Under the pieces are notes generated by a model. That model was not told the origin of the DNA and ran no database searches. It saw only the letters and a program-made list of their open reading frames with translations. A program made the position numbers and the translations under genes. This document shows positions 1-8,533 of a stretch of 64,000 nucleotides of DNA, in pieces (the first letter of the stretch is position 1; the number at the start of each line of letters is the position of its first letter). Source of the DNA: Chersky-840 sp963811775 (GTDB taxonomy: Bacteria; Actinomycetota; Acidimicrobiia; Acidimicrobiales; UBA8190); the NCBI GenBank assembly GCA_963811775.1, contig CAWESO010000001.1:186001-250000 (forward strand), given 5' to 3'.

Positions 1-583
1 CGTCGGGATCGCAGTTGGTGTCCACCACGGCCACGATCGGCATCACCAGCTTGTTGGCCTCGGTGACGGCGATGTGCTCCTTCTTGGTGTCGATGACGAA
101 GACGGCGTCGGGGAGGCGGTCGAGGTCCCGGATCCCGCCGAGGTTGCGGCGCAGCTTCTCGAGCTCGCGCCGGAACCGCAGTCCTTCTTTCTTGGGCATG
201 CCCTCGAAGTCACCGGCCCGCTCCATGGCCTCGTACTCGCGCATCTTCCCCACCCGGGAGGAGATGGTGCTGAAGTTGGTCAGCATCCCGCCCAGCCACC
301 GCTCGTTGACGTACGGCATGCCGCACGCCGCGGCGTAGGTGGCGATGGGGCCCTGGGTCTGCTTCTTGGTGCCCACGAAGAGCAGGATGCCTCCGTTGGC
401 GACCAGGTCGCGGACGTACCCGTAGGCCTCTTCGAGACCCTCGAGGGTCTTCTTGAGGTCGATGATGTAGATCCCGTTGCGCTCGCCCAGGATGAAGCGG
501 CGCATCTTCGGATTCCATCGGCGTGTCTGGTGGCCGAAATGCATGCCGGCCTCCAGCAACTGCCGAGTCGTGACAACTGCCAC
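1..583 (-). CDS. rpsB: 30S ribosomal protein S2 (3' end outside window)
   Basis: Small-subunit ribosomal protein S2, part of the 30S body near S1. The visible 194 codons include the S2 signatures AGMHFGHQTRRWNPKM near the N-terminus, NGIYIIDLKKT, LLFVGTKKQ, YVNERWLGGMLTN and VFVIDTKKEHIAV. The start is a GTG at 583, chosen because a strong ribosome binding site (GGGAGGA) lies six bases upstream. The reading frame runs off the left edge, so the C-terminus is not seen; the family is usually 240-300 residues. It follows whiG on the same strand after a gap of about 180 bases, which may hold its own promoter and leader. Identification is certain. Confidence 0.97.
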   Translation of the reverse strand, partial: MAVVTTRQLLEAGMHFGHQTRRWNPKMRRFILGERNGIYIIDLKKTLEGLEEAYGYVRDLVANGGILLFVGTKKQTQGPIATYAAACGMPYVNERWLGGMLTNFSTISSRVGKMREYEAMERAGDFEGMPKKEGLRFRRELEKLRRNLGGIRDLDRLPDAVFVIDTKKEHIAVTEANKLVMPIVAVVDTNCDPD

Positions 584-766
584 GGCTGGTCCTCCCATCG
601 GTTGTCCTTCCCCGGCGCTGCGCTCCCCGCAGGGGCGACCGTGGACGCGCCCGGGTGCTTCGAAATGCTCTGTGATGTCCCACCCGGCGGGCGGGACAGG
701 GCCATGGTAACCGACGCCCGATGACCCGTCATACGGGCCGGCACCCCCGAGGGGGGGGCGGAGCCC

Positions 767-1618
767 TCAGCCGGTGGCGGCGACGCTCGATCGCGGACCG
801 CGTCGGCCTCCGGGAGGCCGGCCGCGACGCTGGGTGTCGGTCCCGTCGGGGAACCGGTCGTTCAGGCGCCCGCGCAATTGCAAGACGGCTTTGGTGTGGA
901 TCTGGCACACGCGGCTCTCGGTGACCCCGAGGATGTCGCCGATCTCCGCCAGCGTCAGCCCTTCGTAGTAATAGAGCGACAGGACGGTGCGCTCGCGCTC
1001 CCCCAGCTGCATGATGGCCTGGGCCAGGATCTCCTTGGACTCCTTGTCCTCGAAGAGCGCCACCGGGCCGGCCGTGGCGTCGGGGATGGTGTCGCCGAGG
1101 GTGGTCCGGTCGGTGCGGTCGCCGCCGACCATGAAGACCTCGTCCAGTGCGGCCACGCCGACGAAGGAGATCTGGCGCAGGATGTCTTGGAGGTCCGATT
1201 CCGACATCTCGAGCTCCGCGGCCACCTCGGCGTCGGTCGGGGTGCGCAACAGCGTGGCCTCGAGCGAGGCATAGGCCTGCTCCACGGCGCGCGCCTTGGC
1301 CCTGACCGAGCGCGGCACCCAGTCGATGGCCCTGAGCTCGTCGATGATGGCGCCCCGGATCCGGGGGATGGCGTAGGTCTCGAACTTGACCTGGCGGTCG
1401 GGGCTGAACCGGTCGATGGCATCGATCAGGCCGATGATCCCGTAGCTCACCAGGTCCGATCCGTCGACGTGCTGCGGAAGCCCGACCGCGACGCGGGCCG
1501 CCACGTACTTCACGAGGGGCGAGTACAACACGATGAGCTGGTCGCGTAGACGACGCTCGCCGGTCTTTTTGTACTCGACCCACAGGCGTGCCGTACCGCC
1601 GTCGTCGTCCGTCGTCAC
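767..1618 (-). CDS. whiG: WhiG/FliA-family RNA polymerase sigma factor
   Basis: Alternative sigma factor of the sigma-28 type, 283 residues. Region 2 is seen in DLVSYGIIGLIDAIDRF and VKFETYAIPRIRGAIIDELR, and region 4 as the helix-turn-helix GLTLAEIGDILGVTESRVCQ. WhiG controls sporulation in Streptomyces, and FliA controls motility elsewhere; no flagellar or sporulation gene is visible here, so the regulon is unknown. The start is GTG at 1618, with GGGGAG just upstream. It lies eight bases after the xerC-type gene and before rpsB, so the three may be co-transcribed. The last ~25 residues are Arg/Gly-rich and look disordered. Confidence 0.93.
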   Translation of the reverse strand: MTTDDDGGTARLWVEYKKTGERRLRDQLIVLYSPLVKYVAARVAVGLPQHVDGSDLVSYGIIGLIDAIDRFSPDRQVKFETYAIPRIRGAIIDELRAIDWVPRSVRAKARAVEQAYASLEATLLRTPTDAEVAAELEMSESDLQDILRQISFVGVAALDEVFMVGGDRTDRTTLGDTIPDATAGPVALFEDKESKEILAQAIMQLGERERTVLSLYYYEGLTLAEIGDILGVTESRVCQIHTKAVLQLRGRLNDRFPDGTDTQRRGRPPGGRRGPRSSVAATG

Positions 1619-1626
1619 GCCTCCCC

Positions 1627-2565
1627 CTACGCTCGGGGATGGGTCGCCCCGTACACCGAGAGCAACCGGTCCTTGCTGACATGAGTGTAGACCTGCGTGG
1701 TCTGCAGACTGGCGTGACCCAGCAGTTCCTGGACGACTCGCAGGTCAGCCCCCCCGTCGAGGAGGTGGGTGGCGAAACTGTGGCGGAGCGCGTGCGGGTG
1801 GGTCGGAACCGGCGATCTGCGGTCCACCACACGGCGGACATCCCGGGTGCCCAGGCGGGCCCCGCGGCGGTTGAGGAAGACGGCGTGGGGGGGTGTCACC
1901 TCGGTCACGAGGAGCGCCCGTCCGCTCGCCAACCACATTTCGACAACTTCTGCGCACCGGTCGTGCATGGGGACCCGGCGCTGGCGCCGGCCCTTGCCCA
2001 TCACCGTGACCGTCCGCGACCGGAGGTCCACGTCCCCGATGTCGAGGCCGCACAGCTCGGCCACGCGCAGCCCGCACCCGTACAGGAGCTCGAGCACGGC
2101 GTCGTCGCGGGCGGTGAGAGCGGCGTCGCGTCTGCGAGCCGCGGCGCTGCGCCCCGAGGCCGGTTCCGGCTCGGAGGCCTCGGCCTCGTCGGGGGCGAGC
2201 GGCTCGTCGCCGTCGAGCATGTCCTCGAGCTCACCGCGGTCGAGCACCCTGGGCAGGCGAGATCCACCCCCGGGCGAGGAGAGGCGCCGGGCCGGGTCGA
2301 CCTCGAGCACCCCCCGCCGGCGCTGCCACGCGAAGTAGCACCGCAGCGCGGCGGCCTTGCGGGCCACGGTGGCCCGGGCGTAGCGACGGGTGGTCAGGTA
2401 CGCCAGGTAGCGCCGCAGGACGATGCGGTCCACCTCGTCGGGGCCCCCGACCTGCGCACGCTCGGCCCACGTGACGAATCCCGCGAGGTCACTCACGTAG
2501 GCACGCCGGGTGGCCGCAGACTGCCCGGCCAGGGACCGGGAGAACGCCTCGGGGTCCCAGGCCAT
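1627..2565 (-). CDS. tyrosine recombinase, XerC/XerD type
   Basis: Site-specific tyrosine recombinase of the Xer family, expected to resolve chromosome dimers at dif. An N-terminal SAM-like core-binding domain (about residues 5-95) is followed by a catalytic domain. The catalytic residues are visible as Arg in GCGLRVAELCGLD, Lys in MGKGRRQRR, His/Arg in HALRHSFATHLLDGG, His in LLGHASLQTTQ and the Tyr nucleophile in VYTHV. There is a Glu/Pro-rich insert near residues 135-155. I chose ATG at 2565 over TTG at 2571 because a TAGCGT box lies six bases upstream, as in leaderless genes. Its position beside whiG and rpsB is like that of xerC near rpsB in other actinobacteria. XerC versus XerD cannot be settled from sequence alone. 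Confidence 0.9.
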   Translation of the reverse strand: MAWDPEAFSRSLAGQSAATRRAYVSDLAGFVTWAERAQVGGPDEVDRIVLRRYLAYLTTRRYARATVARKAAALRCYFAWQRRRGVLEVDPARRLSSPGGGSRLPRVLDRGELEDMLDGDEPLAPDEAEASEPEPASGRSAAARRRDAALTARDDAVLELLYGCGLRVAELCGLDIGDVDLRSRTVTVMGKGRRQRRVPMHDRCAEVVEMWLASGRALLVTEVTPPHAVFLNRRGARLGTRDVRRVVDRRSPVPTHPHALRHSFATHLLDGGADLRVVQELLGHASLQTTQVYTHVSKDRLLSVYGATHPRA

Positions 2566-2571
2566 GGGCAA

Positions 2572-2577
2572 ACGCTA
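2572..2577 (-). promoter_or_regulatory. -10 box of a probable leaderless promoter
   Basis: TAGCGT on the minus strand sits six bases before the ATG at 2565, the spacing expected of a TANNNT -10 element serving a leaderless actinobacterial gene. No ribosome binding site is seen. This is inference from spacing only. Confidence 0.35.
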
Positions 2578-2669
2578 CCCGTCTAGCGCAGCGCCCGACG
2601 CTATTGTCCTCACCGGTAGCGGGCGCAACCGAGGACACATTGTGAAAGCGCCCCGAAGGGGGTAGGACC

Positions 2670-4352
2670 GTGCCCGACCACATCGATCGCCGTTCTTTTC
2701 TGGCTCGCGGGGCGCTCGCCGCCGGAGGCCTCGCCGCCGCCGGCGGCATGGGCGGCCTGCTGAGCGCGTGCGGTTCCGGCTCGGGGGGGTCGGGGGCGGC
2801 GAGCGGCCCCCGCAACGGGATCTCGACGGCCACACCGAAGAAGGGCGGGGCGCTCGTGTTCGGCGTGGAGGCCGAGGAGCAGGGATTCGACCCCGCCACC
2901 GGCCGCTTCGACGAGACGGGGGTGCTCTACGCCCGCACGGTGTTCGACCCGCTCACCATCATCGCCGCCGACGGCAGCGTCCAGCCCTATCTGGCCCAGG
3001 CCATCACCCCCAACTCGGACTACACGGTGTGGACGATCACGGCGCGTCCCAACGTCAGGTTCCACGACGGGACGGTCTGTGACGCCGCGGCCATCGCCGG
3101 GAGCCTGAACCACTTCAAGGACAACCTCCTGGGCGTGACGTTCACCGCGGTGAGCACCATCGTCGCCACGAGCTCCAACACCGTGACCGTCACGCTCAAG
3201 CAACCGTGGGTCCCGTTCCCGGCCTATCTCGCCGGCGGCATCGGCGGACAGCCGGGGTACATCGCCGCCCCCGCCATGATCGCCAATCCCAAGGGGTCGG
3301 AACAGCCCATCGGGACCGGGCCGTTCAAATTCAAGGAGTGGGTCCCCAACGACCACTTCACCGCGGTGCGCAACGAGGACTACTGGCGCAAGGGCCTTCC
3401 CTACCTGGACTCGGTCACGTACCGCCCGATCACCGACGCCCAGCAACGGGCCAACGCGCTGCTCGCCGGCAACATCGACATCATGCACACGGACCTGCCC
3501 GAGAGCATCTTGCAATTCCGCGAGAACAGCACGTACGGGTTCCTCGACGACACGGCCGGCGTCGTGGGCGAGCCGGACATGAACTTCATCATGTGCAACC
3601 TCTCGGACCCCGCCATGTCCGACCTCAGGGTGCGACAGGCCATGGCCATGGCCATCAACTCCAGGCAGTACTCCACCGTCGTCGACAAGAGCGTGAACAC
3701 CCCCACCAACCAACCCTTCGTCCCGCACACGCCGTACTACGTCGCCGACGCCGGGTACCCGGCCTTCAACCCCAGCAAGGCCAAGGACCTGGTGAAGCAG
3801 CTCCAGACCGAAACGGGCAAGGCCGTGGCCTTCACGCTGCAGTCGACCAACTCGGCCTACTCGATCGAGGCCGTGCAATTCCTGCAGAACCAGCTCGAAG
3901 CGGTGGGGATGAAGGTCACCTTGACCCAGGTCCAGCAGGCCGACCAGATCAACAACGCCCTGGGTGGGCTGTTCCAGGCCACGTCGTGGCGGCAGTTCGC
4001 GGCGGTGGACCCCGACCTCAACTACCTGTGGTGGAGCCCGACCGAGATCTTCGGATCGGGCCAGGGTGCGATCGCCTCGAACTTCGCCCGCAACACCGAC
4101 CCCCAGGTCGAGACGTTCCTCCAGCAGGGGCGCACCTCCACCGACCCCGCCACCCGGGCCGCGGCCTACCAGGGAGTGGCCAAGCGCCTCAACGTCGACC
4201 TGCCCTACATCTGGCAGGACCGGGCCACGTGGGCCGTGGTGGCCCGCTCCGACGTGCAGAACTGGAACAACCCCACCACGCCCGAAGGGGCCAAGGCGTA
4301 CGGCATGATCGTGGGGACGATCTGGACCCCCCAGATCTGGAAATCGACCTGA
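2670..4352 (+). CDS. ABC transporter substrate-binding lipoprotein, family 5 (peptide/nickel type)
   Basis: Extracytoplasmic solute-binding protein of the SBP_bac_5 family, 560 residues, a normal length. The N-terminus has a twin-arginine motif (DRRSFLARG), a hydrophobic Ala/Gly stretch and a lipobox (LLSAC). It should therefore be Tat-exported and lipid-anchored on the outside of the membrane. The mature part shows family features such as IGTGPFKFKEWVPND and LRVRQAMAMAINS. The start is GTG at 2670, with a purine-rich AGGGGGTAGGA upstream. No permease or ATPase genes are adjacent, so it is an orphan binding protein. The ligand (oligopeptide, sugar or metal chelate) cannot be told from sequence. 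Confidence 0.9.
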   Translation: MPDHIDRRSFLARGALAAGGLAAAGGMGGLLSACGSGSGGSGAASGPRNGISTATPKKGGALVFGVEAEEQGFDPATGRFDETGVLYARTVFDPLTIIAADGSVQPYLAQAITPNSDYTVWTITARPNVRFHDGTVCDAAAIAGSLNHFKDNLLGVTFTAVSTIVATSSNTVTVTLKQPWVPFPAYLAGGIGGQPGYIAAPAMIANPKGSEQPIGTGPFKFKEWVPNDHFTAVRNEDYWRKGLPYLDSVTYRPITDAQQRANALLAGNIDIMHTDLPESILQFRENSTYGFLDDTAGVVGEPDMNFIMCNLSDPAMSDLRVRQAMAMAINSRQYSTVVDKSVNTPTNQPFVPHTPYYVADAGYPAFNPSKAKDLVKQLQTETGKAVAFTLQSTNSAYSIEAVQFLQNQLEAVGMKVTLTQVQQADQINNALGGLFQATSWRQFAAVDPDLNYLWWSPTEIFGSGQGAIASNFARNTDPQVETFLQQGRTSTDPATRAAAYQGVAKRLNVDLPYIWQDRATWAVVARSDVQNWNNPTTPEGAKAYGMIVGTIWTPQIWKST

Positions 4353-4439
4353 TCGCCACCGGCGCGTCGTGTGGGCCGGCCCGCCGGTCGATGGACCTGT
4401 GACGAGTCACGATGACCCAGCGCCGATGAGCCTGCGCCC

Positions 4440-5118
4440 ATGAGCAACCGGATCCTGTTGGTGGAGGACGACGAGCGCATCCGCGCCTCGATGCGGTTGG
4501 CCCTCGAGGACGAGGGCTACGAGGTCGACGAGGCTGGCTCGGGCGAGGTCGGGCTCGAGCACTTCACCGATCAACCCGCCGACGTCGTGCTGATCGACCT
4601 GATGCTCCCGGGCATCGACGGCTTCGAGTGCTGCCGGCAGCTTCGGCGCACCGAGCGCGGTGCCGGTGATCATGGTGACGGCGCGCAACGACACCCACGA
4701 CGTCGTGGCCGGCCTCGAGGCCGGGGCCGACGACTACGTCACCAAACCCTTCGTGGCCAAGGAACTGGCGGCCCGGATCCGCGCCCTGCTGCGCCGGGCC
4801 CGATCGGTCGACGCCCCCGACGTGCTCGCCTTCGGGGAGGTGGAGGTGCTCCCCGACGAAGGCACGGTCCGGCGGGCGGGGGCCGAGGTCCACTGCACGC
4901 GCACGGAATTCCGGCTGCTGTGCGAGTTGGCCACCAACCCGGGCAAGGTGCTCAGCCGGGAGCAGCTGCTCGACCGGGTGTGGGGCTACGACTACTTCGG
5001 CGACGGACGGCTCGTCGACGTCCACATCCGACGACTGCGCACCAAGATCGAGACCGATCCCGCCAATCCCCGTCACATCCTCACCGTGCGAGGGATGGGC
5101 TACAAGCTGGCCAGCTGA
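4440..5118 (+). CDS. OmpR/PhoB-family response regulator, MtrA-like (one-base frameshift)
   Basis: Two-component response regulator that should bind DNA when phosphorylated by the adjacent kinase. The receiver domain shows the acidic pair (LLVEDDER), the phospho-acceptor Asp (VVLIDLMLPG), the Thr of IMVTAR and the Lys of YVTKPF. The winged-helix output domain ends with VHIRRLRTKIE and GMGYKLAS. The frame changes near base 4653: translation gives RRTERGAG where the family has RRT.SAVPVIMVTAR, and removing one G joins the two frames into 225 residues, the usual length. Both halves are otherwise intact, so a sequencing error is likelier than a dead gene. It is followed after six bases by the kinase, then a GerMN lipoprotein, as in mtrA-mtrB-lpqB. 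Confidence 0.88.
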
Positions 5119-5124
5119 GGCGGC

Positions 5125-6642
5125 ATGCGCGCCCTGCGCACCCTGCGCACCCGCCGCCGGAGCCGCGCTGAGAACTCGCCGCCGCCTGTGCGCCGGCGCA
5201 AGCGACCGTGGTCCGACCTCGGGCTGCGCTCGCGCGTCACCGTCACCTTCGGGTTGGGTGCGCTCGCCCTGTCGGCCACCATGGCCGGGCTCACTTACTT
5301 CACGGCACGGCAGTTCATCCTGCGCGAGCGCGAGACGGCCATCTTGCGCCAGGCCTACGTGAACGCGTCGCTGGCGCGCTCGTCGTTGCGCTCCGCCAGC
5401 CCCAACATCACCCAGCTCCTGGACTCGCTCGACACCGTGCCCGGCTCGCGCTCGGTCCTCGAGCTCAAGGGCCAGTGGTACGCCACGTCCATCTCCGTCG
5501 GGGAGAACGCCATCCCCGTGGCGCTGCGCGACCTGGTGCTGTCCGGCTCGCCCGCCACCCAGCACTTCGTGCTCGGGACCACGCCCCAGATGGCGGTGGG
5601 CCTGCCCATCCCCAGTGTCAGCGCGTCGTACTTCGAGGTGTTCTCGCTCGACGACTTGAGCCGGACCCTGCGCATCCTGGCCCTGGCCCTCGGCGGCGCC
5701 GCCCTGCTGACCACGGTGGCGGGCGCGGTGATCGGGCGGTGGGCGAGCGGTCGTGCCCTGCGGCCCCTGGCCCAGGTGTCGCGCGCCGCGGAGACCGTGG
5801 CGGGCGGGAGCCTCGACACCCGTCTCATCGCCGAGGGCGACCCCGAGCTGTCGGCCCTGGCGTCGTCGTTCAACCGCATGACCGACGCCCTCCAGGAACG
5901 CATCGAACGCGAGGTCCGGTTCACCGCGGACGTGAGCCACGAGCTGCGTTCGCCGCTCACGACGGTGTCGACGGCGTTGGGCGTGCTCGAGTCGCACGGC
6001 GACGAGCTCCCGCCGCGCAGCCGCCACGCCCTCGACCTGCTCAGCGCGGAGCTGCGCCGGTTCCAGCGCATGGTGGACGACCTGCTCGAGATCAGCCGCG
6101 TCGACACCGGGTCGGCGGAGCTGTCGCTCGACGAGGTCGAGGTGGGCGAGCTCGCCCGCCAGGCCGCCACGGCGGGTGGCGCGGGGCAAGTCCCCGTGGA
6201 CGTGGACCCCGCCGTGGCGGGGCTGCGGCTGTGGGTGGACAAGCGGCGCATCGAGCGCGTCGTCACCAACCTGGTGGACAACGCCGAGCAGTACGCCGGG
6301 GGTGTCACCCGACTGGCGGTGGAGCCGGGCGAGGGCCACGACGTGCGCTTCGTGGTGGCGGACCGGGGCCCGGGAGTCGCCCCGGGCGAGCGGGACCGGA
6401 TCTTCGAGCGCTTCTACCGGGGCCAGGCCGCAGGCCAGCGCGGCGTGACCAACGGCACGGGGCTGGGGCTCTCGCTCGTGGCCGAGCACGTGCGACTGCA
6501 CGGCGGGCGGGTGTGGGCCGAGTCCGGTGCCGACGGCGAGAACCGTTTCGTTATCGAGCTGCCGACCGGTAACGACAGCGTCGGGCCGAGCACGTCGGTC
6601 CCCGACGCCGCTCGCCACGACGGGCTCGAGGCCGCACAATGA
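5125..6642 (+). CDS. sensor histidine kinase, MtrB-like
   Basis: Membrane sensor kinase of 505 residues that should phosphorylate the preceding regulator. A basic cytoplasmic tail is followed by TM1 (about residues 34-56), an extracytoplasmic sensor region of ~125 residues, TM2 (about 185-208) and a HAMP segment. The dimerisation box FTADVSHELRSPLTT carries the phospho-accepting His272. The ATPase domain has an N-box (NLVDNAEQYAGG), DRGPGVAPGE and GTGLGLSLV. ATG at 5125 lies six bases after the regulator stop, and the gene overlaps the next one by four bases (ATGA). Gene order matches the actinobacterial mtrA-mtrB-lpqB set, which links wall growth and division; that role is inferred here. Confidence 0.92.
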   Translation: MRALRTLRTRRRSRAENSPPPVRRRKRPWSDLGLRSRVTVTFGLGALALSATMAGLTYFTARQFILRERETAILRQAYVNASLARSSLRSASPNITQLLDSLDTVPGSRSVLELKGQWYATSISVGENAIPVALRDLVLSGSPATQHFVLGTTPQMAVGLPIPSVSASYFEVFSLDDLSRTLRILALALGGAALLTTVAGAVIGRWASGRALRPLAQVSRAAETVAGGSLDTRLIAEGDPELSALASSFNRMTDALQERIEREVRFTADVSHELRSPLTTVSTALGVLESHGDELPPRSRHALDLLSAELRRFQRMVDDLLEISRVDTGSAELSLDEVEVGELARQAATAGGAGQVPVDVDPAVAGLRLWVDKRRIERVVTNLVDNAEQYAGGVTRLAVEPGEGHDVRFVVADRGPGVAPGERDRIFERFYRGQAAGQRGVTNGTGLGLSLVAEHVRLHGGRVWAESGADGENRFVIELPTGNDSVGPSTSVPDAARHDGLEAAQ

Positions 6643-7280
6643 CGCAGTCCGCACGGCCGGGCCGGTCGGGACGTCGGGGGTGGTCGCGACGCGCCCGGTG
6701 CCGGGTGGCGTCGGTCGCCGTGGCCGGCGCGGTGGTGGCGGGCCTGGCCGGTTGTGGCGTCCCCGTCGACAAGGAGCCGGCCGCCCTGTCGCGCCACGGC
6801 ATCCCCTTCGACCTGCTGGCCCCGACGCAGTCGACGAGCCCGGCCACCACGGCGCCGTCGCCCATCGAGGTCCCCGTGGAGATCTTCCTCATCGCCCCGA
6901 CCGGTCACCTCGTGGCGGTGACGCGCGACGTCTCGGTGTCGCCACCGGATCTCGCCACCGTGCTCCGGGCGCTGCTGGCGGGGCCCACCGACGCCGAGTC
7001 GGCGGCCGGACTGCAAAGTGCCCTCACCACACAGACCACGGTCCTCGGCGCCAACATCGCCGGCGGTACCGCCACGGTGAACCTGGGGGGCACCTTCGCG
7101 CAACTCGTGGGCCCGCCCCAGATCCAGGCGGTGGCGCAGGTCGTGTTCACCGCCTCGGCCCTGCCCGGGGTGACCGGCGTGACCTTCGAGCTCGACGGCC
7201 AAGCCGTGGAGGTGCCCGTCGCCAGCGGGGCGCAGGTCCCGACGGCCACCACGGCGCAGTTCGCGGCGTTGGCCCCGTGA
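6639..7280 (+). CDS. GerMN-domain lipoprotein (LpqB-like position)
   Basis: Predicted exported lipoprotein of 213 residues. A basic Arg-rich start, a hydrophobic segment and a lipobox (GLAGC) at about residue 39 mark a type II signal peptide. The middle (about residues 70-190) reads as a GerMN/sporulation-germination domain, with LRALLAGPTDAE, GTATVNLGG and AVAQVVFTASALPGV. It overlaps the sensor kinase by four bases, so the two are translationally coupled. LpqB of Mycobacterium modulates MtrB and also carries a GerMN domain, but is near 580 residues with a propeller; this protein is far shorter and has only the GerMN part. It probably tunes the kinase from outside the membrane. Confidence 0.82.
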   Translation: MTQSARPGRSGRRGWSRRARCRVASVAVAGAVVAGLAGCGVPVDKEPAALSRHGIPFDLLAPTQSTSPATTAPSPIEVPVEIFLIAPTGHLVAVTRDVSVSPPDLATVLRALLAGPTDAESAAGLQSALTTQTTVLGANIAGGTATVNLGGTFAQLVGPPQIQAVAQVVFTASALPGVTGVTFELDGQAVEVPVASGAQVPTATTAQFAALAP

Positions 7281-7359
7281 CGAGCGCGTCCTCGTGGCGC
7301 GCCCCGCGCCCGGCCGAGGGGCCCGGGGCGAGACGGGTCGAAATGACCGAGGGAGTGCC

Positions 7360-7773
7360 TCAGTCCTCGGCGTGGTCGGCGAGCACCTCGGGCGCGGCGC
7401 GGCGCGGCGCGTTCCCCCACAGGCGTTCGAGGTCGTAGTACGCGCGCGCCTCGTCCTGAAAGACGTGCACGAGGAAGTCCCCGTAGTCCATGAGCACCCA
7501 GGTCAGGTCGCGCAAGCCCTCGGTGGCGCGCGGCGACCGGCCGAGCGCCTCCTTCACCTGTCGTTCGACCTCTTCGACGATGGTGCGCACCTGACGACCG
7601 TTGGCACCGCTCGTGATGACGAAGGCGTCGGTCACGCCCAGGAAGTCCCCCATGGCGAGCACGACCGTGTCGCGGCCCAGCTTGGACTCCGCGGCCCGCG
7701 CCGCCACCAGGGCCGCTTCAGGCACATCGAGGCGCCCGTCGTCCGCCGATGCCCGCTCGGCGGCCGGGGTCAT
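7360..7773 (-). CDS. rsfS: ribosomal silencing factor RsfS
   Basis: RsfS/YbeB/Iojap family, 137 residues. The protein binds L14 on the 50S subunit and prevents subunit joining when nutrients are low. Family features include VVLAMGDFLGVTDAFVITSG, VRTIVEEVERQVKEALG and WVLMDYGDFLVHVFQ. The first ~20 residues are Asp/Ala-rich and not conserved. It lies downstream of nadD on the same strand, a common pairing across bacteria, with an 88-base gap. Confidence 0.95.
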   Translation of the reverse strand: MTPAAERASADDGRLDVPEAALVAARAAESKLGRDTVVLAMGDFLGVTDAFVITSGANGRQVRTIVEEVERQVKEALGRSPRATEGLRDLTWVLMDYGDFLVHVFQDEARAYYDLERLWGNAPRRAAPEVLADHAED

Positions 7774-7861
7774 GCGGCGGGAACCGTCACGTCCACCTCG
7801 AGCGGTCCGCCCGGGCGCGCCCCGGTGGCGTGCGGGGCGGTTCGGTCGACTGCCGGGCTGC

Positions 7862-8464
7862 TCATCTGGTGCCAGCGTACAGATTCAGCTGGCGGATGCA
7901 ACGTATGGCGGGCTCGGGCACGAGGAAGTCCACGGACAGGCCCTCGGCCAGGCGGCGACGGAGCTCGCTGCTCGAGATGTCGAGGGCCGGGATGCCGAGC
8001 CGCTCGACCCGCCAGCCCGGGGGGTCCTCGCCTCCGTGCGTGCCGCCCCGCTCCACCACGACCAGGGTGGCCGCGGCGCGCAGCTCGTCGACCCGCTTCC
8101 ACGTGTCGAGCTCCCTGGCCACATCGGCGCCCACGATCACATACGGGCGGGTCGAGGGGTCCACCTCGAGCAGGTCGCGCACCGTGTCGACGGTATAGCT
8201 GGGTCCACCGCGATCGATCTCCATGCGACTCGCCTCAACGCCGGGGATCCCCGCCACCGCCGCCTCCACCATGCGGAACCGGTCCTCGGCCGCCGTCACC
8301 GCCCGCGTGCCGGCCTTCTGCCACGGCACGTTGGCCACCACGAGGAGCACCCGGTCGAGCCCGAGACCCTCCCGGGCCCATGTGGCGGCCACGAGGTGCC
8401 CGACGTGGACAGGATCGAACGTGCCGCCGAAGATGCCGACGGCGGGGCCGGGCGCCCCCGGCAT
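7862..8464 (-). CDS. nadD: nicotinate-nucleotide adenylyltransferase
   Basis: Forms deamido-NAD from nicotinate mononucleotide and ATP in NAD synthesis. The nucleotidyltransferase motif GIFGGTFDPVHVGHL and the C-terminal ISSSELRRRL motif are both present; the length of 200 residues is normal. The frame opens further upstream to 8518, but I chose ATG at 8464 because CGGAG lies eight bases before it and the longer version adds only a non-conserved tail. The rsfS gene follows on the same strand. It is divergent from the DAHP synthase gene, whose start is about 70 bases away. Confidence 0.93.
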   Translation of the reverse strand: MPGAPGPAVGIFGGTFDPVHVGHLVAATWAREGLGLDRVLLVVANVPWQKAGTRAVTAAEDRFRMVEAAVAGIPGVEASRMEIDRGGPSYTVDTVRDLLEVDPSTRPYVIVGADVARELDTWKRVDELRAAATLVVVERGGTHGGEDPPGWRVERLGIPALDISSSELRRRLAEGLSVDFLVPEPAIRCIRQLNLYAGTR

Positions 8465-8519
8465 CTGCGCTGCTCCGGCGACGGACGTGCCCACGTCACG
8501 AGCGTAGGCGCCGAGCATT

Positions 8520-8525
8520 TACGCT
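8520..8525 (+). promoter_or_regulatory. -10 box of a probable leaderless promoter for DAHP synthase
   Basis: TACGCT ends eight bases before the ATG at 8534, and no ribosome binding site precedes that ATG. Both facts fit a leaderless transcript starting at or next to the start codon. Inference only. Confidence 0.35.
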
Positions 8526-8533
8526 GTAGGCCC

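Noticed and set aside
4564..6654. Antisense open frame of about 700 codons opposite the regulator and kinase
   Set aside because: It is His/Arg/Gly-rich shadow sequence with no motif or binding site.
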